Source of the DNA: UBA1724 sp051884615
GTDB lineage: Bacteria > Verrucomicrobiota > Lentisphaeria > Oligosphaerales > Oligosphaeraceae
Length of the DNA stretch: 51,892 nt
Direction of reading: 5' to 3'
NCBI GenBank assembly: GCA_051884615.1
Contig: JBJEVT010000024.1
Span: 1-51,892 of the forward strand
Positions 46,561 through 51,892 of the stretch are shown here, piece by piece. Both the position numbers and the translations under genes were made by a program. Under the pieces are notes generated by a model, which was not told the DNA's origin, searched no databases, and saw only the letters and a program-made list of their open reading frames with translations. Positions within the stretch are counted from its first letter, which is position 1, and each line of letters starts with the position of its first letter.

Positions 46561-48501
46561 ATGCTCTCCTTCCTCCACCCGGAGCTGCTGTGGCTGCTGC
46601 CCCTCGCCGCCGCCCCCCTCCTGATCCACCTGCTGGGCAACCCCGCGCCGCCGCCCCTGGATTTCCCCGGACTCCGCTTCCTCCGCGCCACCCCCGTCCC
46701 CATCCGGGGCCGGCGCCATTGGCGGGATCTGCTGCTGATGCTCCTCCGCACCCTCCTGCTGGCCGCCACCATCCTGTTGGCCGCCGCCCCCGTCTGGATT
46801 CCGAAGGACGAACCGGCGCCCCCCTCCCCGGAGGCCGCCGGCGGCCAGGCGGTGCTCCTGGACGCCTCCGCGTCCATGCAGGCCACCATGGGCCAGCTCA
46901 TGCCCGGCCTCCTGGGCCTCCAGGGCGCCCATATCGCCTATTGGGAGGTCGGCGCCGAGGCCCGCCAGATCCCCTCCCCCGCCGGATGGAGCTGCGGCTG
47001 GAGCGGCGCCATGGCCATCCCCCAGGCCCTTCAGCAAGCCTCCCGCTGGCTGGTCAAATTTCCCCCGGGCCAGCGCACCCTCCACATCTTCAGCGACCTC
47101 CAGTCCTGCGACTGGGGACGGAACCTGGGGAAAATCCCCCCGAACACCCGGCTGCGTCTCCACACCCCCGCCAGGCTCGTCCAGGAGAATTGCGGCATCC
47201 TGCAGACCGCCGTCGCCTCCGCTCCCCAGGGCCAGCTGCGCGTCCAGGTGCGCTGCCGCAACTGGGGAGACGCCTCCTCCATCCGGGACGTGGTCCTCAC
47301 CGCGGACGGCAAGGAGACCCGCGTCCGGCTGACCCTGCCCCCCAAAGGGGAGCTCTCCACCTCCTTTCTGATTCCCGCGCCCGGCAATCCCCAGGGGACC
47401 CTCCAGCTGCTCCCCCAGGATGATTTCGCCTTCGACGACAAGAGAATCTTCTGGGTCAAGCCCGCGCCGCCCAACCCCCTGCTGGCCATCTTCTCCGACG
47501 AGCCGGAGGACACCCGCCTCTCCCAGGAGCTGGAGTTCTTCTGCGTTCCCGCCCTGACGGCGGAGCCGCCGGAGTCCTCCCCCGCCTTCCTCCTCCATCC
47601 CCTGGGCACCTCCGGCGCCCCCTTCTCCCCCTGGGAGAATCTTCCCGCCATCCTCCTGCTGGGCTCCGCGGAGCGTCTGGCGCCCCCGGAGCTGCAACGC
47701 CTCCGCAGCTATGTGGAGGCGGGCGGCGTCCTGCTGGTGGTGCCGGGGAACGCGCCCCTCACGGGCTGGCGCCATCTGCAGTCCGTGGAGCTGGCCCCGG
47801 AGGGAGCCGCCCAGGAGACCCACCGGCAGACCGGCATCGCCGAACTGCCCCCGGGCTCCCCCCTGGAGAAGCTCTTCCCCCGCCAGGCCTCCTCCGACCT
47901 CCACCTCTTCCCCATTCGCCGCTCCCTCCAGATCGAGACCCGCCCGGGAGACGCCCAGGTGCTCCTCAGCACCCTGGAGGGCGCCCCCGCCCTGCTGCAA
48001 AAGCCCCTGGGCAAGGGACAGTGCCTCCTCTTCACCTTCGGCTTCCACACCGCCGCCTCCGACTTCCCCCTCACCAAGGCGTTCCTGCCCATCCTCCGGG
48101 AAATCCTGGAGCAGGCCCTGGGGGGACACTCCTCCATCCTGCAAATCCCCTGCGGGGAAATCCCCCTGCCCCGAAAAGACCTGCTGGGCAAGATGGTGCT
48201 GCCCGATTTCACCACGGAGGAGCCCGGCCTCCATCAACTCGGGGGCCAGCTGGTGGAGGTCATCCCCTCCCCCGCGGAATCCCTCCCCCTGTATCTCCCC
48301 CCGGAAGAAGTGCAGCGCATGCTCGCCTCCGCCGCCACGGAAGGCGCGGAGCCGCCCCGGGACGGGCAGGAGCTGCGGCGGCGCCCCCTGCTGCGGGGAG
48401 GCGGGCTGCTGGTGGCGCTCCTCTTCCTTCTGGAGGGGCTCTGGGTGTGCCTGAAGACCAGGCGCGCCCACGCCCCGGGACACCCCCTCCCCCCACCATG
48501 A
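46561..48501 (+). CDS. BatA-like (aerotolerance N-terminal domain) membrane protein
   Basis: 646 aa. MLSFLHPELLWLLPLAAAPLLIHLL and the second transmembrane segment (LLMLLRTLLLAATILLAAAPVW) form the BatA/aerotolerance regulator N-terminal module, followed by a VWA-like segment (AVLLDASASMQATMG). Then come beta-rich regions, a glutamine-amidotransferase-like stretch (AILLLGSAERLAPPELQRLRSYVEAGGVLLVVPG) and a C-terminal transmembrane helix (LLVALLFLLEGLWVCLK). This fits the large membrane partners of DUF58/MoxR systems. AGGAAGG precedes the ATG. Its stop overlaps the next start. Confidence 0.78.
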   Translation: MLSFLHPELLWLLPLAAAPLLIHLLGNPAPPPLDFPGLRFLRATPVPIRGRRHWRDLLLMLLRTLLLAATILLAAAPVWIPKDEPAPPSPEAAGGQAVLLDASASMQATMGQLMPGLLGLQGAHIAYWEVGAEARQIPSPAGWSCGWSGAMAIPQALQQASRWLVKFPPGQRTLHIFSDLQSCDWGRNLGKIPPNTRLRLHTPARLVQENCGILQTAVASAPQGQLRVQVRCRNWGDASSIRDVVLTADGKETRVRLTLPPKGELSTSFLIPAPGNPQGTLQLLPQDDFAFDDKRIFWVKPAPPNPLLAIFSDEPEDTRLSQELEFFCVPALTAEPPESSPAFLLHPLGTSGAPFSPWENLPAILLLGSAERLAPPELQRLRSYVEAGGVLLVVPGNAPLTGWRHLQSVELAPEGAAQETHRQTGIAELPPGSPLEKLFPRQASSDLHLFPIRRSLQIETRPGDAQVLLSTLEGAPALLQKPLGKGQCLLFTFGFHTAASDFPLTKAFLPILREILEQALGGHSSILQIPCGEIPLPRKDLLGKMVLPDFTTEEPGLHQLGGQLVEVIPSPAESLPLYLPPEEVQRMLASAATEGAEPPRDGQELRRRPLLRGGGLLVALLFLLEGLWVCLKTRRAHAPGHPLPPP

Positions 48502-49520
48502 TCCTCCCCTTCCCTCCCATGGAGCGCACCGTCCAGGTGGTGACGCCCCCCGATGCCGCGGGCGCCTCCCTCCTGGAGTTCCTGACCCTGCGCTACAACT
48601 ATCTCGACCGGGAGCAGTGGCTCCAGGAAATCCGGCGGGGAAACCTTTTCCTGGACGGGGCGACGGCCCGGGAGGACACCCTCCTCCGGGGCGGGGAGAA
48701 CCTGTTTTTCCAGGCGGGGGATCTGAAAGAGCAGGAGGTCTCCTTCCAAATCCAGGTCCTGGAGGAGACGGAGGAATATCTGATTCTCCACAAGCCGGGA
48801 AATCTCCCCTGCCATCCGGCGGGACGCTTCTTCAACCACACCCTCTGGGCATGGCTGCGCCAGGCGCGCCACCTCTCCAGCATCCATTTCGTCAACCGGC
48901 TGGACCGGGAGACCTCCGGCATCGTCCTGGTGGGAAAGACGCCGCGCTTCGCCGCCACCGCCGCCAAACTCTTCCACTCCCTCTGCGGCGAAACCCAGAA
49001 AAAATACCTGGTGCTGGTCCATGGACGGGTGCCCTGGAAACAATTCTTCGCCAACGGCTGGCTGATGAAGGACCCCCGCTCCCCCGTGGGCAAGAAACGA
49101 CGCTTCCAGCCCATCCTCAACCAGGGAGACTCCGACGTGGTGGAACTCCCCGAGGACGACGAGGCGGTCACCGCCCAGACCGATTTCCAACTCCTGGACT
49201 ACCGGCGCCCCCCGAGAGACGACGAACCGCCGGGACGCTTCCCCCAGGACGAACAGGGCGAATTCTCCCTCCTGGAGGCCACTCTCCACACCGGAAGGAC
49301 CCACCAGATCCGCGCCACCCTGTGCTCCCTGGGATTCCCCGTGGTGGGCGACAAACTCTACGGGGTGGACGACACGATCTTCCTCCGATTCGCCACCAGC
49401 ACCCTCTCCCCCCGGGACTGGCAAAGGCTGATCCTCCCCACCCAGGCGCTTCACGCCTGGAAACTCCGCATCCCCCGGTTGCACATCCAGGCCACGGCCC
49501 CCCCTCCCTGGCTTCCCTAG
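48498..49520 (+). CDS. RluA-family pseudouridine synthase
   Basis: 340 aa; isomerises uridine to pseudouridine in rRNA or tRNA. An S4-like N-terminal segment (LDREQWLQEIRRGNLFLDG...DTLLRGGENLFF) precedes the catalytic domain: LILHKPGNLPCHPAG, FVNRLDRETSGIVLVGKT with catalytic Asp136 (His of the usual HRLDR is Asn), KKYLVLVHG and HTGRTHQIRATLCSLGFPVVGDKLYG. Start ATG 48498 overlaps the BatA-like stop by four bases; an alternative ATG lies at 48519. Target site unknown. Confidence 0.88.
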   Translation: MILPFPPMERTVQVVTPPDAAGASLLEFLTLRYNYLDREQWLQEIRRGNLFLDGATAREDTLLRGGENLFFQAGDLKEQEVSFQIQVLEETEEYLILHKPGNLPCHPAGRFFNHTLWAWLRQARHLSSIHFVNRLDRETSGIVLVGKTPRFAATAAKLFHSLCGETQKKYLVLVHGRVPWKQFFANGWLMKDPRSPVGKKRRFQPILNQGDSDVVELPEDDEAVTAQTDFQLLDYRRPPRDDEPPGRFPQDEQGEFSLLEATLHTGRTHQIRATLCSLGFPVVGDKLYGVDDTIFLRFATSTLSPRDWQRLILPTQALHAWKLRIPRLHIQATAPPPWLP

Positions 49521-49530
49521 CCCCCGCTCC

Positions 49531-51006
49531 TCACGGATTGGGATAGGTCACCACCCGCGCCGTCATGGGCACAGCGCCGTTGACCTTCCGCACCCAGACA
49601 ATGCTGTTTCCTTCCGGAAGAGCGAGTTCCAGATTCTGTTCCTGGCCGCCGAGCCGGGCCGAGAGCACCAGGCGGCCATCCTGGGGGCGGGGCACATGGC
49701 CCACCCAGATCACCTTGGGCAGGGAGACCCATTCCCGCAAATCCGCCTTGGTGGAGGAGGCGGCCCAGGCCGCCATGCCGACCTGCGCCATCTTCAGGGC
49801 AAACCGCGCCCCGGAGTCGTCGCAATTCTGGGCGGCGATTTGGAGAGCCACCTGGGCGGAGACCTTCGCCAGGGTGCGGACAATCTCCCGCTTCACGGCG
49901 CCCCGCATATAGACATCGTATTCCGTGCGCACCAGGCGGTCCATGTTCTCCAGCAGCTCCAGGGGCGTCTGGCCCCCGTCGGCTTTCACCCAGTATTGCT
50001 CCGCGGCGGCGGAGCGCTCCACCAGCCGGGGGAAGGCCATGCCCGCATAGAGGGCGTAGCGGCCCAGGCCGGGAAGCAGGAACAAGGGCAGATCCACACG
50101 CCACTCCACACGCTCCACGCACAAGCCGTCCTCCACGTAGAGCCAGACCTGGTTCCGGGGACGCACCCCGCCGTCAATCTCCCGCCAGTCCCGCTGGAGG
50201 ACCGTCGACTGGGGCGCCAGGGCGGCGGCGTCCCGGAGGAACTCCCGTCCCCCGTCTCCCTGAAGCCATCGGAAGACGCCGCAAAAGTGGTTCAGGTAGA
50301 CATTGGTGTAGTCGCTGGTGGCCAGACGGCTCAAGTCCCCGGAGGAGGCCAGGTCGAAGCCGGTGTTTTCCCGGAGGGACTGGGCGAAGTCCCGGTCACC
50401 CAGGAACACCGCCTGCTGTCCCATGGGATCCACCTCGTCCGACGCCTCCGCGGACTGGACCGCCACCGCCTGCTCCAGCTTCTCCTCCGCCGCGGCGATT
50501 TCCCTGCGCCGGTCGAAGAGCCAGTTTTCCTGGTGTTGGGCGGCGCGGTTCAGCTCCGTCCGGGTGGCGGCCACGTTTCCCAGGGTGGCATAGGCCAGTC
50601 CCTTGTAGAGGCAGCAGAAGAGCCGGTCCTGTCCGAAGCCGCGATAGGGGAAGGAGAGTTCGTTGCCCAGGATGGCCTTGGCCTGCTGGGCGCCGGCGGC
50701 CATGACGGAGGTGGCGTCATTGTCGGCGAAGAGGTCCTCCGCCAGATCCAGCTGGGCGGTGGAACTCTCCGCGTCCCCCGCCAGCAGATAGGCGTTCCCC
50801 GCCAGAAGGCGCCACAGCAGCTGGTCCGCATCCTCCTTCTCCGCCGTGGCGAGGACGGATTCCGCGGCGGCGGGATAGTTGCCCAGCCCGATCTGGTTCT
50901 CATATTGATACAGAACGCTGTTGGTGCTGCGGCATCCCGTCAGGAAAAGGGAGGCCGTCAGAAGGGAGCCCAGGAACCATGCAGCCGTGGAGGGGAAATG
51001 CGCCAT
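49531..51006 (-). CDS. Outer-membrane-type lipoprotein with TPR-like repeats (COG3014-like)
   Basis: 491 aa. The signal peptide ends in the lipobox LFLTGC (Cys at about residue 25), giving a lipid-anchored protein. Residues 30-200 are helical and TPR-like (NYPAAAESVLATAEKEDADQLLWRLLAGNAYLLAGDAE). The C-terminal half has VWLYVEDGLCVERVEWRVDLPLFL and ends in a beta-rich part (SIVWVRKVNGAVPMTARVV). The arrangement resembles the COG3014 family, whose function is unknown. The ATG at 51006 is chosen since the lipobox requires it. Convergent with the pseudouridine synthase gene. Confidence 0.75.
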   Translation of the reverse strand: MAHFPSTAAWFLGSLLTASLFLTGCRSTNSVLYQYENQIGLGNYPAAAESVLATAEKEDADQLLWRLLAGNAYLLAGDAESSTAQLDLAEDLFADNDATSVMAAGAQQAKAILGNELSFPYRGFGQDRLFCCLYKGLAYATLGNVAATRTELNRAAQHQENWLFDRRREIAAAEEKLEQAVAVQSAEASDEVDPMGQQAVFLGDRDFAQSLRENTGFDLASSGDLSRLATSDYTNVYLNHFCGVFRWLQGDGGREFLRDAAALAPQSTVLQRDWREIDGGVRPRNQVWLYVEDGLCVERVEWRVDLPLFLLPGLGRYALYAGMAFPRLVERSAAAEQYWVKADGGQTPLELLENMDRLVRTEYDVYMRGAVKREIVRTLAKVSAQVALQIAAQNCDDSGARFALKMAQVGMAAWAASSTKADLREWVSLPKVIWVGHVPRPQDGRLVLSARLGGQEQNLELALPEGNSIVWVRKVNGAVPMTARVVTYPNP

Positions 51007-51281
51007 GTTCTTTTGCCTTGCCGGTGAAACTCTCGAGGGGAGAAAACTCTTCGGGGAAACGGGAAAAAGGGCGAACCTCCACCCCCCTTCCCTCTTGCAT
51101 ACGGAATCCCCTTTCTCCTGAAAAACAGGGGGAAAAATAACACAATCCCCGCAAATTTCCACCCGCGGAATCCCGTCCCCGCGGGACAGGGGAAGGAAAA
51201 CAAAAAGGTCCCCGGAACCGCGCATGCCGTTCCGGGGACCAGAGTGCTTCGGCGAACCGAAGGGCGTGTCAGGCTAGACGA
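51007..51281. other. Intergenic region between rpsA and the lipoprotein gene
   Basis: 275 bases holding the rpsA terminator on the right, and an AT-richer segment (about 51120-51170 on the minus strand, TTATTT after a TTTGCGGGG stretch) that may contain the lipoprotein promoter. No clear -35/-10 pair and no gene. Confidence 0.5.
51197..51240 (-). terminator. Rho-independent terminator after rpsA
   Basis: GGTCCCCGGAAC pairs perfectly with GTTCCGGGGACC (12 bp, 10-base loop), followed by TTTTTGTTTT. About 40 bases past the rpsA stop. Confidence 0.95.
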
Positions 51282-51892
51282 CTACTCCTCGTCCTTGGTG
51301 CCATCCACTTCCAGGGTGCCATTCTCCTTGGCGCTGTAGGCGGCGTCCAGGACGGCGCCCAGGCCGCCCAGGGCGCTGGTGGCCTCGGGGGCGCTGGTGA
51401 AGGTGGCGCCGGCCACAGGACGCTCCTGGGCCTCGAAGGTGGCGTTGCCGCTCTTCATGGTGAGGCCAATCCGGCGCTCCTCCACGGAGATGTTCTTCAC
51501 GCGGGCCTTGACCACCTGGCCCACGTTCACCACGTCCTTCACCCGGTTCACCCGCTCGTCGGAAAGCTCGGAGATGTGGATCAGGCCGTCGATGCCGCCG
51601 TCCAGCTCCACGAAGGCGCCGAAGCTGGCCAGCTTGGTGACCTTGCCTTCCACGGTGTCGCCCACCTTGTACTTCTCCTGGATGTTCTGCCAGGGATCGT
51701 CGGTGAGCTTCTTCATGGAGAGGCTGATGCGCTGGTTCTCCACATCCACGTCCAGGATGACGGCCTCCACTTCCATCCCCTTCTGGAGCACTTCGCTGGG
51801 ATGGTTGATCTTCCGCAGCCAGCTCAGGTCGGAGACGTGGATCATGCCGTCGATGTCGTCCTGGATCTGGACGAAGGCGCCGTAGCCGGTCA
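51282..51892 (-). CDS. rpsA: 30S ribosomal protein S1, C-terminal part (runs off right edge)
   Basis: The visible 202 codons contain the end of one S1/OB repeat (GYGAFVQIQDDIDGMIHVSDLSW), followed by a near-complete one (GDTVEGKVTKLASFGAFVELDGGIDGLIHISELS), and the linker HPSEVLQKGMEVEAVILDVDVENQRISLSMK. The protein ends in a non-repeat tail (SAKENGTLEVDGTKDEE). S1 brings mRNA to the 30S subunit. The 5' part is outside the window. Confidence 0.93.
   Translation of the reverse strand, partial: TGYGAFVQIQDDIDGMIHVSDLSWLRKINHPSEVLQKGMEVEAVILDVDVENQRISLSMKKLTDDPWQNIQEKYKVGDTVEGKVTKLASFGAFVELDGGIDGLIHISELSDERVNRVKDVVNVGQVVKARVKNISVEERRIGLTMKSGNATFEAQERPVAGATFTSAPEATSALGGLGAVLDAAYSAKENGTLEVDGTKDEE

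Noticed and set aside
50900..51154. Short minus-strand frame overlapping the start of the lipoprotein gene
   Set aside because: Out of frame with the lipoprotein, low-information sequence, no independent support.

Overview
The window is a GC-rich chromosomal segment in which most genes read on the minus strand. It looks like a member of the PVC superphylum, most likely Lentisphaerota (Victivallales-like) or a close relative. The best pointers are a pseudopilin with the H-X9-DG motif known from Planctomycetes and Lentisphaerae, carbohydrate-active enzymes of gut or polysaccharide-degrading type (GHL10, GH36-like, sialate O-acetylesterase), pyruvate:ferredoxin oxidoreductase (anaerobic metabolism), and an SI3-type insertion in the RNA polymerase beta' trigger loop. 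The assignment is inference; no marker-gene phylogeny could be run.

Layout, left to right. 0-8 kb: 5' part of nifJ (PFOR), a GHL10 glycosidase-like secreted protein, an aspartate kinase of the ectoine-cluster type, a DUF58/VWA protein, two identical tRNA-Gly(GCC) genes with their own promoter and terminator, and a GH36-like alpha-galactosidase. 8-19.4 kb: rplK-rplA-rplJ-rplL-rpoB-rpoC, read right to left, with two strong candidate promoters before rplK, an attenuator-like hairpin between rplL and rpoB, and a strong terminator after rpoC. secE and nusG are not upstream. 19.7-26.4 kb: an accessory block between the two core ribosomal operons. It holds a short O-antigen-ligase/hydrolase-like fusion and a compact operon of four paralogous signal-peptide/LolA-like/C-terminal-anchor proteins. 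Two copies of a tiny six-cysteine secreted protein alternate with two of these, and the operon ends in the H-X9-DG pseudopilin. One hairpin-protein/LolA-like pair is a 1,169-bp near-perfect tandem duplication. 26.6-34.8 kb: a ribosomal operon rplV-rpsC-rplP-rpmC-rpsQ-rplN-rplX-rplE-rpsZ-rpsH-rplF-rplR-rpsE-rplO-secY, which starts unusually at rplV and lacks rpmD. 35.2-42.5 kb: a coiled-coil secreted protein, hldD (LPS heptose synthesis), and an overlapping aromatic amino acid operon aroF-tyrA-aroB-aroA-aroC. 42.8-49.5 kb: the only plus-strand block, with sialate O-acetylesterase, a GpsA-like dehydrogenase, a nucleoside-phosphorylase-family protein, a BatA-like membrane protein and an RluA-type pseudouridine synthase. 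49.5 kb to the end: a TPR-like lipoprotein and the 3' part of rpsA with its terminator.

The core operons supply translation, transcription, the Sec channel and aromatic precursors. The most novel material is the 22.2-26.3 kb operon: a translationally coupled set of anchored LolA-like envelope proteins and symmetric six-cysteine hairpin proteins of unknown function, ending in a pseudopilin. This suggests an undescribed cell-envelope or surface system.
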